Shown here: piece after piece, positions 9,220-17,886 of the stretch
Layout: every line of letters begins with the position of its first letter
How positions within the stretch are numbered: the stretch's first letter is position 1
Assembly (NCBI GenBank): GCA_958448165.1
Contig: CAUDCW010000011.1
Span: 15,335 to 79,334 of the forward strand
Length of the DNA stretch: 64,000 bases
Direction: 5' to 3'
Source: an uncultured Oscillospiraceae bacterium
GTDB lineage: Bacteria > Bacillota > Clostridia > Oscillospirales > Acutalibacteraceae
Translations under genes and position numbers: made by a program
Notes under the pieces: generated by a model
Databases searched by the model: none
Told to the model about the DNA's origin: nothing
Seen by the model: the letters and a program-made list of their open reading frames with translations, nothing else

Positions 9220-9515
9220 AAAAGATAGTGTTTATGCGGAAAATCCTTATTTCTTACCGGCAAAACCGGCAATTCAAGCCGGTGAATAGATAAAAAAACA
9301 ACAAAAAGCAGAGATAATTTTATACATATTGCTTTATTTTTTGAATTTACTTGAATTCTATAAGGGAATGTGTTACACTGTAACCAAATTGTTACAGTTT
9401 TTCTTTTCTGTTCGCTCCGGCGGGCAAACGGCTGTTTCTTTATTTCGTTGCATTCTAAGAAAACAAAGAAAAACAATTGAATTAAGTTGAATACACGATA
9501 ACTAACTTGTAAGTA
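9220..9515 (+). promoter_or_regulatory. possible ydaO-type (c-di-AMP) riboswitch, split by a long insertion
   Basis: The 3' block ACTAACTTGTAAGT (about 9499-9512), preceded by GAATACACGATA, matches the conserved ydaO 3' core GCUAACCUCGUAAGC. The 5' block at about 9257-9290 has ACCGGC-loop-GCCGGTGAAT, like the ACCC...GGGUGAAU helix of ydaO. The gene downstream is an NlpC/P60 wall hydrolase, the classic ydaO target. Against this: about 170 bases separate the blocks, far more than usual, and they contain an ACTGTAAC/GTTACAGT hairpin with a T-run. Call based on remembered consensus. Confidence 0.4.
9377..9405 (+). terminator. terminator-like hairpin in the leader of the wall hydrolase gene
   Basis: Perfect 8-bp arms ACTGTAAC and GTTACAGT with loop CAAATT are followed by TTTTCTTTT. 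It lies 135 bases before the start codon and could act as an attenuator for 9541-11394. Confidence 0.6.
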
Positions 9516-9540
9516 AGGATTTCAGGAGGTACTAAAAGCG

Positions 9541-11394
9541 ATGCAGAATTCATTTCAGAAAATAGGCAAAGCCGTGATTTCACTGCTCTTGACAGTAGCA
9601 ATACTCTTCTCAATAGCAGCAGTCGGAATGGTTTCGGTTTTTGCCGCAACAAGCACAGGCGTGGGACTCAGCGCTTACTGCCTTAACGCTTACTATGAGC
9701 AGTGGGAATATGTCTGGGGCGGTTGTACCCCGGGTGCAGTTGACTGCTCGGGTCTTATCTATTCATATAACGGCGTTGGCGGCATAAGAACAGATATGCT
9801 CTCCTCGTCAAGCGAGTGGGGATATGTTTCAAGCGGGATTCCGAGAATTCACGGTCTGGGACTTCATATGCCGGGTCACGTTGGCGTTTATGTCGGCAAC
9901 GGACTTGAGGTTGACGCAAGAAGCTCATATTACGATATGTGCTACGGCTCAGTTTATGACCTTAACTGGGTTGAGTGGTTCAAAATATACGGCGTAAGCT
10001 ACCCGACATCAGGCTGGGTTCTTTATAACGGCGACAGCTATTATTATGAGAACGGCCAGTATATTGTAAGCACATCGAGAACACTCGACGGTGTTAAATA
10101 CACCTTCGGTTCTGACGGTGTTTCAAACATTGCTCCTCCGTCAAGCGCTTACAGCCAGACAGATTACAGTGCTCCGTCAAACGGCGGTTCTTCAAACAAC
10201 ACTCCTTCAAAGAACGACGGTATCCTCAGAGTCGGCTCAGAGGGCGATGAGGTTAAGAAGCTTCAGAATGCACTTAGTGACGCCGGATATTATGATGAAG
10301 AGGTTACAGGTTATTTCGGTCAGTACACCGAATCCTGCGTAAAGCAGTTCCAGAAGGATATGGGACTTCTTTCTGACGGCGAGGTAGGACCTTACACATG
10401 GGCAGCACTCGACAGCTATGAGCAGCCGACAGAAAAGCCGACCGAGAAAAAGACCGAAGCACCGACAGATCCAAAGACTGAGCCTACACAGGCTCCTACA
10501 TATGACAATTCATTGACAGAAGCAACGGAAATCGCATCTGACTATGATGCACCGGAAGAGGTTACCGACCCGGAAACAGAGGCAGTAACCGACAAGCCGA
10601 CAGAGGCTCCTACAGAGGCTCCGACACCGGCTCCGACAGAGCCGCCAAAGGTTGACAAGCTTGCACTCGGCGGCGAGGGCGAAAAGGTAGAAAAGCTTCA
10701 GACAAGACTTGCTGAGTTAAGATACTATTTCGGCGATATTACAGGCGTATTTGACGAGAGAACATACGGCGCAATGCAGGCATATTTTGCAGCTTCAGAG
10801 CTTAAGCCTGTTGAAGAAATGACAGACGAGCAGTTCGAGGTTCTCCTTTCAGATGCAGCAGTAAAATCTCCGGAGTATTCAAACCTCCAGCTTGGCTACA
10901 CCGGCACAGACGTAACAGCACTTCAGAAGCTTCTTATTGAAGCCGGATATATGGGCGGCGAGGCTTCAGGCATCTTTGAAGAAAAGACACAGGACGCTGT
11001 AAAGCTTGCTCAGGCAAACTTCGCTCTTGAGGTTGATGGTGTTGCAGACCCTGAGTTTATCTCAGCATTAGAGGCACAGATTGCAGCGGCAGCTGAAACA
11101 CAGCCGCCGACAGAGGCTCCGACAGAAGCCCCGACTCAGGCTCCGACAAGCACTCAGGAGGGCGAAACAACAAAGGCAACAACTGTTACAACCACAACAA
11201 CAGCTACTACTCCAAAATCTGTAACAACTACTACTTCTTCAACAACACAGGGCAAGGGCACGGCTAAGACCGGCTCGGCAACAACCTTTATCTGGGTTGC
11301 GGCAATCCTGTTCTTCATCTCGGTTCTTTCACTTGCAGTGTTCACAACACAGGGTAACAGAAAAGACCGCATCGGTCGCTATTATCGCAAGTGA
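9541..11394 (+). CDS. secreted NlpC/P60 peptidase with three peptidoglycan-binding domains and a membrane anchor
   Basis: A signal peptide (residues 1-36) leads into an NlpC/P60 domain with catalytic Cys69 in VDCSGLI and His113 in PGHVGVYV; such enzymes cut D-gamma-Glu-diamino acid or related bonds in peptidoglycan stems. Three PG_binding_1 domains follow (ILRVGSEGDEVKKLQ, LALGGEGEKVEKLQ, LQLGYTGTDVTALQ), joined by Pro-Thr-Glu linkers of the EAPTEAPTPAPTEPP type. A Thr-rich stretch, a membrane helix (about residues 580-600) and a basic tail close the protein, so it is anchored by its C-terminus. The start is ATG 9541 behind AGGAGG. Probable role: wall remodelling during growth or sporulation. 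Confidence 0.9.
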   Translation: MQNSFQKIGKAVISLLLTVAILFSIAAVGMVSVFAATSTGVGLSAYCLNAYYEQWEYVWGGCTPGAVDCSGLIYSYNGVGGIRTDMLSSSSEWGYVSSGIPRIHGLGLHMPGHVGVYVGNGLEVDARSSYYDMCYGSVYDLNWVEWFKIYGVSYPTSGWVLYNGDSYYYENGQYIVSTSRTLDGVKYTFGSDGVSNIAPPSSAYSQTDYSAPSNGGSSNNTPSKNDGILRVGSEGDEVKKLQNALSDAGYYDEEVTGYFGQYTESCVKQFQKDMGLLSDGEVGPYTWAALDSYEQPTEKPTEKKTEAPTDPKTEPTQAPTYDNSLTEATEIASDYDAPEEVTDPETEAVTDKPTEAPTEAPTPAPTEPPKVDKLALGGEGEKVEKLQTRLAELRYYFGDITGVFDERTYGAMQAYFAASELKPVEEMTDEQFEVLLSDAAVKSPEYSNLQLGYTGTDVTALQKLLIEAGYMGGEASGIFEEKTQDAVKLAQANFALEVDGVADPEFISALEAQIAAAAETQPPTEAPTEAPTQAPTSTQEGETTKATTVTTTTTATTPKSVTTTTSSTTQGKGTAKTGSATTFIWVAAILFFISVLSLAVFTTQGNRKDRIGRYYRK

Positions 11395-11426
11395 TAATAA
11401 CCTGAAAAAAGAATAACAAAAAATTG

Positions 11427-11453
11427 GCAGCCGCTGGAAAGCGGCTGCTTTTT
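11427..11453 (+). terminator. terminator of the NlpC/P60 gene
   Basis: GCAGCCGCT-GGAA-AGCGGCTGC followed by TTTTTG. Confidence 0.9.
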
Positions 11454-11506
11454 GTGTTACTTGGAATGTATGTCGGTTAATTTGTTGGGAAGACGATTAG
11501 TTTTTA

Positions 11507-11607
11507 GCTTTGCGGCGTTGCCGCAGAGTTGAGAGTTGAGAGTTAAGAGTGGAGAGTGGAGAGTTAAGAGTGGAGAGTGGAGTTGCGGTCGCAGCAAGCG
11601 GCTTCTA
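11507..11607. repeat. modular intergenic repeat, copy 2
   Basis: It opens with the palindrome TGCGGC-GTT-GCCGCA (11511-11525), continues with five tandem AGAGTTGAGAGT/AAGAGTGGAG units, and ends with a GCGGTCGCAGCAAGCGGC module. Confidence 0.7.
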
Positions 11608-11633
11608 AATAAAAGAGAAAAAGCCAAAATTGC

Positions 11634-12224
11634 TCATTGCCCCTTTGAAAGTTTGTCAAGTGTTTCCTTTACAAAATCCTTGTTGCCGGTCAATAGCGCT
11701 ATTGTTGTGCTGTAAACAATGTCGGGTGATTCAAGAAAATGCTCCTTAATAACCTTTGCCTGCTCACGGCCGGCAACGCTCAGCGACAGTGAAAGCAGGT
11801 CGCCGTCCTCGCCGCCGTGTATTTTGCACTCTACCGTAAATCCGTTTTTGCACGGCGTTATGTTCACGCTGTTTTCACGTTCACGCTTTTCCTTTTCGTA
11901 CAGTGTAAGCGCAGTTCCGACGGCACGGTCACGCACCACAGGCGGCAGACTCTCTTCAAGCTCGGCGGCAATGCGGCTGCCAGAATTTGTCAGGACGCAG
12001 CACTCGTCTTCAATTTTCATATTCCCCTTTGCAATAAGGTCGCTTATGCAGTCCGTAACCTCAAAATAATTGACAAGCTGAGAGCTAATAAGTGCTTGCT
12101 CAAGGCTTTGACGTGAAAGCCTAAGTCCTGTTTTATCAAGAATATAGCAGACAAGAATTTTTATGTCCTGCTTGCTGCGCAGTCCTCCCGGACGAATTCC
12201 TGCATCCAGTGCGTCATTATGCAT
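11634..12224 (-). CDS. DUF4364 family protein (winged-helix-like)
   Basis: The 196 residues begin with LRSKQDIKILVCYILDKTG, a helix-turn-helix-like segment, followed by QSLEQALISSQLVNYFEVTDCISDLIAKG. The C-terminal half is a beta-rich sensor-like domain. This is the pattern of the clostridial DUF4364 family, thought to be DNA-binding but not characterised. It stands alone on the minus strand behind a good promoter and faces a repeat element downstream. ATG 12224 has a weak GGATGTGAT upstream. Confidence 0.75.
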   Translation of the reverse strand: MHNDALDAGIRPGGLRSKQDIKILVCYILDKTGLRLSRQSLEQALISSQLVNYFEVTDCISDLIAKGNMKIEDECCVLTNSGSRIAAELEESLPPVVRDRAVGTALTLYEKEKRERENSVNITPCKNGFTVECKIHGGEDGDLLSLSLSVAGREQAKVIKEHFLESPDIVYSTTIALLTGNKDFVKETLDKLSKGQ

Positions 12225-12267
12225 AAAATCACATCCATTGTTGATTATAGTCTATGTTCTTGTTTTT

Positions 12268-12296
12268 ATTATATCACAGGCGGTATATACGGGCAA
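12268..12296 (-). promoter_or_regulatory. promoter of the DUF4364 gene
   Basis: On the minus strand: TTGCCC, 17-base spacer, TATAAT, about 44 bases before the start. Confidence 0.65.
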
Positions 12297-12361
12297 GTGT
12301 AACACAGGCGGTGTTTTGGGGTAAATTAATTGTAATATTTATGACAGTTGATTAAAAAATA

Positions 12362-12390
12362 TTGCAAAAATCATTTTTATGCTGTATTCT
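12362..12390 (+). promoter_or_regulatory. promoter of the NfeD-stomatin operon
   Basis: TTGCAA, 17-base spacer, TATTCT; 26 bases before the NfeD start codon. Confidence 0.5.
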
Positions 12391-12416
12391 TATTTTAAGC
12401 GAAGGGAGGTATGACA

Positions 12417-12866
12417 ATGGACGCTTATATGCCGTTTGTGTGGGTCGGCTTGGCTTTGCTTGCACTGCTTGTTGAGGCGGGCACATCACAGCTTATTTCT
12501 ATCTGGTTTTCGCTGGGAGCGCTCGGCGCCGCTGTGAGCTGTATTTTTACAGACAATATCGTTATACAGCTTTTTGTTTTTATTATTGTCACAACGCTTT
12601 CACTTGTACTTACCCGTCCGTTGGTGAAAAAGGTAAAACAAAACAACAGCAATATAAAAACAAATCTTGACAGGGTCATCGGCTGTGAAGCAACGCTGAC
12701 GAAGCCTATTACAAAGGACAGTGAGGGAGAGCTGAAGGTGCTTGGGGATTATTGGTCTGCAATAAGCCGTGACGGCAGTGAAATCAAAAGCGGAACAAGG
12801 GTCAGAGTGCTTGAAATCAACAGCACAAAGCTTGTTGTCGAAGAAGTTTGTTCGCTTGTGAAGTAA
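12417..12866 (+). CDS. NfeD family membrane protein
   Basis: The 149 residues start with two or three membrane helices (WVGLALLALLVEAG; ISIWFSLGALGAAVSCIF; VIQLFVFIIVTTLSLVLT) and end with an OB-fold domain (DRVIGCEATLTKPI, then GSEIKSGTRVRVLEINSTKLVVE). NfeD proteins pair with SPFH/stomatin proteins encoded next to them, and 50 bases downstream is exactly such a gene. ATG 12417 is 7 bases after GGGAGG; an ATG at 12411 is too close to that site. Confidence 0.88.
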   Translation: MDAYMPFVWVGLALLALLVEAGTSQLISIWFSLGALGAAVSCIFTDNIVIQLFVFIIVTTLSLVLTRPLVKKVKQNNSNIKTNLDRVIGCEATLTKPITKDSEGELKVLGDYWSAISRDGSEIKSGTRVRVLEINSTKLVVEEVCSLVK

Positions 12867-12915
12867 TTTAAAATAATACTATTAGTTAGAATAGGTAGAA
12901 AGGTAGGGCTTATTT

Positions 12916-13833
12916 ATGCCTGTAGCAGCACTTATTATTATAGCGGTTATCGCTATCATTGTTTTACTGGTCATTGTGTCAAACATAAAGGTTGTGTCAC
13001 AAGCCAACGCATTTGTTATTGAAAGACTCGGTGCGTATTCGTCAACGTGGGGTCAGGGACTTCACGTTAAGATCCCGATTATCGACAGAATCGCAAAGAA
13101 GGTTTCTCTTAAGGAGCAGGTTGTTGACTTTCCGCCTCAGCCCGTTATCACAAAGGATAACGTAACAATGCAGATCGACACCGTTGTGTATTTCCAGATT
13201 ACAGACCCGAAGCTTTATGCTTACGGCGTTGTTGACCCGATTTTCGCAATCGAGAACCTCACGGCAACAACACTGCGTAACATCATCGGTGACTTGGAGC
13301 TTGACCACACGCTTACATCCCGTGACGACATCAACGAGAGAATAAGATTTATCCTTGACGAGGCAACCGACGCATGGGGCATCAAGGTAAAAAGAGTTGA
13401 GCTTAAAAACATTCTTCCGCCCAGAGAAATTCAGGAGGCGATGGAGAAGCAGATGAAAGCCGAGCGTGAAAGACGTGCCAAAATTCTTGACGCCGAGGGT
13501 GAAAAGAAGAGCGCCATTCTTATCGCTGAGGGCCGCAAGGAAAGTGCAATTCTTGAAGCCGACGCCATCAAGGAGGCAAAAATCCGTGAGGCACAGGGTG
13601 AAGCCGAGGCTATCCTGTCGGTTCAGAAGGCTTATGCAGATTCGCTCAGAATGCTTAATGAAGCAAAACCCAGCGAGGCTGTAATTGCGCTCAAGAGCCT
13701 TGAGTCATTCCAGAAGGCTGCCGACGGCAGGGCTACAAAGATTATTATTCCGTCTGAGATACAGTCCCTTGCGGGTCTTGCGACTTCGTTCAAAGAAATT
13801 ATCAAGAACGATGAGCCGAAGGTTAAGCAATAA
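12916..13833 (+). CDS. SPFH/Band 7 (stomatin/QmcA-like) membrane protein
   Basis: One N-terminal membrane helix (residues 3-24) is followed by the SPFH domain (QANAFVIERLGAYSSTWGQGLH ... FPPQPVITKDNVTMQID ... YFQITDPKLYAYGV) and by a charged coiled coil (about residues 180-250, EKQMKAERERRAKILDAEGE). It forms large oligomers in the inner membrane and is thought to organise lipid microdomains and membrane proteases. It is the partner of the NfeD protein upstream. Length 305 is usual for the family. Confidence 0.92.
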   Translation: MPVAALIIIAVIAIIVLLVIVSNIKVVSQANAFVIERLGAYSSTWGQGLHVKIPIIDRIAKKVSLKEQVVDFPPQPVITKDNVTMQIDTVVYFQITDPKLYAYGVVDPIFAIENLTATTLRNIIGDLELDHTLTSRDDINERIRFILDEATDAWGIKVKRVELKNILPPREIQEAMEKQMKAERERRAKILDAEGEKKSAILIAEGRKESAILEADAIKEAKIREAQGEAEAILSVQKAYADSLRMLNEAKPSEAVIALKSLESFQKAADGRATKIIIPSEIQSLAGLATSFKEIIKNDEPKVKQ

Positions 13834-13888
13834 TTGCCGCTGAATTTTAAAATTTCCCTTAAATTACCTTTAAAATTCTTGCAAGGTC

Positions 13889-13917
13889 TTGAATTTATTC
13901 CCCAAATGAAATACAAT
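13889..13917 (+). promoter_or_regulatory. promoter of the purine operon
   Basis: TTGAAT, 17-base spacer, TACAAT. The start of transcription would give a leader of about 170 bases before purE. Confidence 0.65.
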
Positions 13918-13919
13918 AT

Positions 13920-14067
13920 AACAAGAGATTGTTTTTGGGGGTGTGTGCCGTGGCGTTTTTTTCAGGCAGTTTCGACTTATGCTTTGCGTTTACGGGCACA
14001 TTGCGTAAAATCATAAAATCAAAAAACTCTTTGCAAAATTAAGACTGCGTACAACCGCAGTCTTTTT
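13920..14067 (+). promoter_or_regulatory. structured leader with terminator upstream of purE
   Basis: A helix TGTGCC(GT)/(AC)GGGCACA encloses about 40 bases, and the leader ends with a terminator at 14041-14067 (AAGACTGCG, loop TACAAC, CGCAGTCTT, T-run). Only about 30 bases separate the T-run from the purE start, with no room for another promoter, so expression must pass this terminator: an attenuator. The canonical purine-riboswitch core bases are absent and I do not recognise another class. Confidence 0.5.
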
Positions 14068-14096
14068 TGCGTTTCTGAATTGAAAGGATGATTGTA

Positions 14097-14600
14097 GTGG
14101 CAGATGTAAAAAAAGTTGCAGTGATTATGGGTAGTGACAGCGATTTTCCGGTTGTTTCAGCCGGCATCAGAACATTAAAGGATTTTGGTGTTCCGTTTGA
14201 GGTTCACGTTATGTCAGCCCACAGAACGCCTGAGCTTGCGGCGGACTTTGCGAAAAATGCAAAGGCAAACGGTTTCGGTGTTATCATAGCGGCTGCCGGC
14301 ATGGCGGCGCATCTTGCCGGCGTTCTTGCGGCTCACACAACTCTGCCGGTTATCGGTATTCCGATAAAGTCAACCTTTGACGGACTTGACGCCTTGCTTG
14401 CAACGGTGCAGATGCCAAGCGGAATTCCCGTTGCGACCGTTGCGGTCGGCGGAGCAACAAACGCCGCATTGCTCGCAATTCAGATGCTTGCTCTGTCTGA
14501 CCCCGAGCTTGAAAAGAAGCTTGAGGACAAGAAAGCCGATATGATTCAGGGTGTATTGAAAAAGGACGAGGCAATTCAGAGCAAGGTGGATGAGCTGTGA
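14097..14600 (+). CDS. purE: N5-carboxyaminoimidazole ribonucleotide mutase PurE
   Basis: Class I PurE moves the carboxyl group of N5-CAIR to give CAIR in purine synthesis. GSDSDFPVV near the N-terminus, MSAHRTPE (catalytic His) and AAGMAAHLAGVLAAHTTLPVIGIP are all present. GTG 14097 lies 8 bases after AAGGA; an ATG at 14088 directly touches the ribosome site and is less likely. The stop overlaps the purF start (GTGA). No purK is in the window. Confidence 0.95.
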   Translation: MADVKKVAVIMGSDSDFPVVSAGIRTLKDFGVPFEVHVMSAHRTPELAADFAKNAKANGFGVIIAAAGMAAHLAGVLAAHTTLPVIGIPIKSTFDGLDALLATVQMPSGIPVATVAVGGATNAALLAIQMLALSDPELEKKLEDKKADMIQGVLKKDEAIQSKVDEL

Positions 14601-16048
14601 TAGAAGAAAAGGATTTGTATATTCCTGAATCACCGCAGGACGAATGCGGCGTGTTTGGAATTTATGCCAATGATAAAGAAGTTGACTGCGTTCTTGAAAC
14701 ATACAAGGCGCTTTATGCGCTTCAGCACAGGGGGCAGGAGAGCGCAGGAATAGTTGTAAACAGCGGCGGAGAGATGAAGTGCCTGAAAAATGTCGGCACA
14801 GTGTCCGAGGTCTTCTCGGCAGAGGAGCTAGACGAGCTGCCGAAGGGCAGCATAGCTGTCGGCCATGTTTGCTACAGTCCCGGAAAAAGGCTTCTGCCCG
14901 AAGCAACCCAGCCGCTGCTGATGCGATATATAAAAGGCTCGCTTGCTTTGGCGCACAACGGCGCTTTGACAAATGTTGCGCAGCTTCACAAAAAGCTTGA
15001 ACAGGGCGGCGCGATATTTCAGTCAAGCTCAAATGCAGAGCTTATTGCCTATGTTATCGCAAGTCTGCGCCTGAACTACCCGACGATTGAAGAAACGGTG
15101 GTTAACGCAATGCACGAGCTTGAGGGTGCATATTCGCTTGTTCTTACCTCGCCGAGTATGCTCATCGGTGTGCGTGACCCTAACGGCTTCAGACCTCTTT
15201 GCATCGGAAAAAAGGGCAGCAGCTATATGATATCGTCCGAATCCTGCGCTTTCGACAGTCTTGGAGCTGAGTTTATCCGTGATGTCGAGCCGGGCGAGGT
15301 CGTTGTAATTGATGAAAACGGCATACGCAGCTTTAAGGATAACTGCGGCGGCAAAAGCTCGCTGTGCCTTTTTGAGTATGTCTATGTCGCCAGACCCGAC
15401 AGCGTTATTGATGGCGTGTCGGTTTATATGGCAAGGCAGGAGGCAGGCAGAATTCTTGCAAAGGAGCATCCCGTTGAGGCTGATATGGTCTGCGGTGTAC
15501 CGGACAGCGGACTTTCGGCGGCACTGGGATATTCGATAGAATCGGGCATACCCTACGGTATTGCGCTTATCAAGAACAAATATATCGGCAGGACCTTTGC
15601 AAAACGAAAAATTTCGGAGAGAGAAAATGTTCTGAAAATCAGGCTCAATGTGCTGAAGGCGGCTGTTGAGGGCAAAAGAATAATCATTATTGATGATTCT
15701 ATTGTTCACGGTGCAACCTGTGCGTATATTGTTAAGCTTCTGAAAAACGCAGGAGCAAAAGAGGTTCATCTGAGAATTTCCTCACCGCCGTTTCTGAACC
15801 CGTGCTATTACGGAATTGATATAAGCGACAGAAAGTACCTTGTTTCAAATAATATGTCGGCGCAGGAGCTTTGTGAAAAAATCGGCGCTGACTCAATCGG
15901 TTATCTGAGCATAGATGGCTTGCACAGCATTGCGAAGGGCGCAAAGGTCGGCTTGTGCGACGCCTGCTTCTCGGGCAATTATCCAGCGGCAGTTCCCAGC
16001 GAGATTTATGAGGATAAGTTCTCAAAGAAGATTAAAGCGAATGTATAA
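14597..16048 (+). CDS. purF: amidophosphoribosyltransferase PurF
   Basis: Glutamine-PRPP amidotransferase, the committed step of purine synthesis. Residues 1-16 are a propeptide; Cys17 in DECGVFG becomes the N-terminal nucleophile. HRGQESAGI follows, and the PRPP loop is IIIIDDSIVHGAT. CDACFSGNYP near the C-terminus fits the iron-sulfur type of Bacillus PurF. It starts with GTG 14597, overlapping purE by four bases, so the two are translationally coupled. Confidence 0.96.
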   Translation: MIEEKDLYIPESPQDECGVFGIYANDKEVDCVLETYKALYALQHRGQESAGIVVNSGGEMKCLKNVGTVSEVFSAEELDELPKGSIAVGHVCYSPGKRLLPEATQPLLMRYIKGSLALAHNGALTNVAQLHKKLEQGGAIFQSSSNAELIAYVIASLRLNYPTIEETVVNAMHELEGAYSLVLTSPSMLIGVRDPNGFRPLCIGKKGSSYMISSESCAFDSLGAEFIRDVEPGEVVVIDENGIRSFKDNCGGKSSLCLFEYVYVARPDSVIDGVSVYMARQEAGRILAKEHPVEADMVCGVPDSGLSAALGYSIESGIPYGIALIKNKYIGRTFAKRKISERENVLKIRLNVLKAAVEGKRIIIIDDSIVHGATCAYIVKLLKNAGAKEVHLRISSPPFLNPCYYGIDISDRKYLVSNNMSAQELCEKIGADSIGYLSIDGLHSIAKGAKVGLCDACFSGNYPAAVPSEIYEDKFSKKIKANV

Positions 16049-16115
16049 TTCATAATTCATAATGCAGAATTATGGTTGTCGCCGCAATCGGCTTTTTGAA
16101 TTAAGAAATTACTCA
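16049..16115. repeat. modular intergenic repeat, copy 3 (between purF and purM)
   Basis: TTCATAATTCATAATG is followed by GGTTGTCGCCGCAATCGG, then CTTTTTGAATTAAGAAATTACTC. It shares the GGTTGTCG...TTTGAATTAAG frame with copies at 49201, 52866 and 60979 but has its own palindrome arms. Confidence 0.65.
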
Positions 16116-16215
16116 TAACGAGATAAGGCTTCCGTGCTTAAACGGACACGGTTATCAGATTCGGCAGAGCGAAAAAATAAATATATAAACAAATTAACAT
16201 AAAAGGAGATTTACT

Positions 16216-17250
16216 ATGAAGAGTTTCAGCGAAAGCTACAAGGCGGCAGGCGTTGACGTTACCGCAGGCTACAAAGCAGTAGAGCTTATGAAGGAGCACG
16301 TTGCAAGAACAAAAACCGACGGTGTTGTTTCGGGCATCGGCGGCTTCGGCGGTTTGTTTGCGCCGAACCTCACAGGAATGAAAGAGCCTGTTCTTGTTTC
16401 GGGCACAGACGGAGTTGGCACAAAGCTTAAGCTTGCATTCTTGCTTAACAAGCACGACACAATCGGCATTGACTGCGTTGCAATGTGCGTTAACGACGTT
16501 GTTTGCTGCGGTGCAGCTCCGCTTTTCTTCCTTGATTATCTTGCAGTCGGCAAGAACTACCCCGAAAAGGTTGCGGAAATCGTGTCGGGTGTTGCAGAGG
16601 GCTGTGTGCAGTCGGGCAGTGCGCTCATCGGCGGTGAAACAGCCGAAATGCCGGGCTTCTATCCTGAGAACGAGTATGACCTTGCCGGCTTCTCGGTTGG
16701 CATTGTTGACAAGGAAAAAATTGTTGACGGCAGCAAGCTTGAATCAGGCGATGTGCTTATCGGTCTTTCGTCAAGCGGTGTCCACTCAAACGGTTTTTCA
16801 CTCGTAAGAAAGGTTTTCGGCATCAACTCAAAGACAATCTGGGATACCTATGAAGAGCTTGACAAGCCTCTGGGCGAAACGCTGATTACTCCGACAAAGA
16901 TATATGTAAAGCCTGTTTTAGAGCTTATGAGCAAGGTTGAGGTCAAGGCTGTTTCGCACATCACAGGCGGCGGCTTCTATGAGAATATTCCGAGAATGTT
17001 AAAGCCCGGAATGAGCGCAAAGATTGAAAAATGGGCAGTGCCCGTTTTGCCGATATTTGACGTTATTCAGCGTGTTGGCAATATTTCCGAGAGGGATATG
17101 TTCAACACCTTTAATATGGGTGTTGGAATGATTATTGCCGTTGCAAAGGAGAACGCCGACAAGGCTGTTGAAATCCTTACAAACGCCGGCGAAAAGGCTA
17201 CAATTCTCGGCGAGGTTGCAACAGGCGACGAGGGAGTTATCATAGCTTAA
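16216..17250 (+). CDS. purM: phosphoribosylformylglycinamidine cyclo-ligase PurM (AIR synthetase)
   Basis: Closes FGAM to AIR with ATP. The protein has 344 residues with the family signatures VSGIGGFGGLFAP, VSGTDGVGTKLKLAF (ATP/Mg loop), DCVAMCVNDV, GGETAEMPGFY and SHITGGGFYENIPRML. The start is ATG 16216 behind AAAAGGAG. It is separated from purF by a repeat element but is on the same strand and in the same pathway; no promoter was found in the gap. Confidence 0.96.
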   Translation: MKSFSESYKAAGVDVTAGYKAVELMKEHVARTKTDGVVSGIGGFGGLFAPNLTGMKEPVLVSGTDGVGTKLKLAFLLNKHDTIGIDCVAMCVNDVVCCGAAPLFFLDYLAVGKNYPEKVAEIVSGVAEGCVQSGSALIGGETAEMPGFYPENEYDLAGFSVGIVDKEKIVDGSKLESGDVLIGLSSSGVHSNGFSLVRKVFGINSKTIWDTYEELDKPLGETLITPTKIYVKPVLELMSKVEVKAVSHITGGGFYENIPRMLKPGMSAKIEKWAVPVLPIFDVIQRVGNISERDMFNTFNMGVGMIIAVAKENADKAVEILTNAGEKATILGEVATGDEGVIIA

Positions 17251-17262
17251 GGAGGTGCTCCC

Positions 17263-17886
17263 GTGAAAAACATAGTCGTATTGGTGTCCGGCGGCGGCAC
17301 AAATCTGCAGGCGCTGATTGACGCAGAGAAAAGCGGAGATATCGTCGGCGGAAAAATAACGTGTGTTATAGCAAGCAACGACAAAGCCTATGCGCTTGAG
17401 CGTGCAAAGCAAAACGGCATCGGCACAAGGGTTATAAAGAGAAAGAATTTTGAAAATCAGCAAGCATATGATACTGCGCTTATCGGTCTGCTTAATGATG
17501 AAAAAGCCGACCTTGTTGTGCTTGCAGGATTTATGACAATACTTGGAGACGGAGTTATAAGGGCGTTTGAAAACAGGATTATAAATATCCATCCGTCGCT
17601 TATCCCGTCCTTTTGCGGCGAGGGCTTTTATGGACTTCACGTTCACGAAAAGGCACTGGAGCGTGGCGTAAAGCTCACGGGCGCAACGGCGCATTTTGTA
17701 AATGAAATATGCGACGGCGGCCCGATAATAATGCAAAGGGCGGTTGCTGTTGAAAACGGCGACACCCCTGAAATCCTACAGAAAAGAGTTATGCAGCAGG
17801 CAGAGTGGAAAATTCTGCCGCAGTCGGTTTCGTTGTTCTGTCAGGATAAATTAAAGGTTGAAAACGGAAAAGTTATAATACTATAA
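17263..17886 (+). CDS. purN: phosphoribosylglycinamide formyltransferase PurN
   Basis: Transfers formyl from 10-formyl-THF to GAR. Visible: VLVSGGGTNLQALID at the start, catalytic Asn and His in NIHPSLIPSF, and Asp in CDGGPIIMQ. GTG 17263 follows AAGGAGG and lies 12 bases after purM. The stop codon is followed at once by an AAAGAGTGAAGAG repeat tract. Confidence 0.95.
   Translation: MKNIVVLVSGGGTNLQALIDAEKSGDIVGGKITCVIASNDKAYALERAKQNGIGTRVIKRKNFENQQAYDTALIGLLNDEKADLVVLAGFMTILGDGVIRAFENRIINIHPSLIPSFCGEGFYGLHVHEKALERGVKLTGATAHFVNEICDGGPIIMQRAVAVENGDTPEILQKRVMQQAEWKILPQSVSLFCQDKLKVENGKVIIL

Noticed and set aside
13918..14067. Guanine/adenine riboswitch before purE
   Set aside because: The conserved three-way-junction bases and the two kissing loops of the purine class are not found.
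14370..15032. 220-codon open frame opposite purE-purF
   Set aside because: It is a shadow of strongly coding sequence on the other strand; composition is Cys/Arg-rich with no ribosome site.
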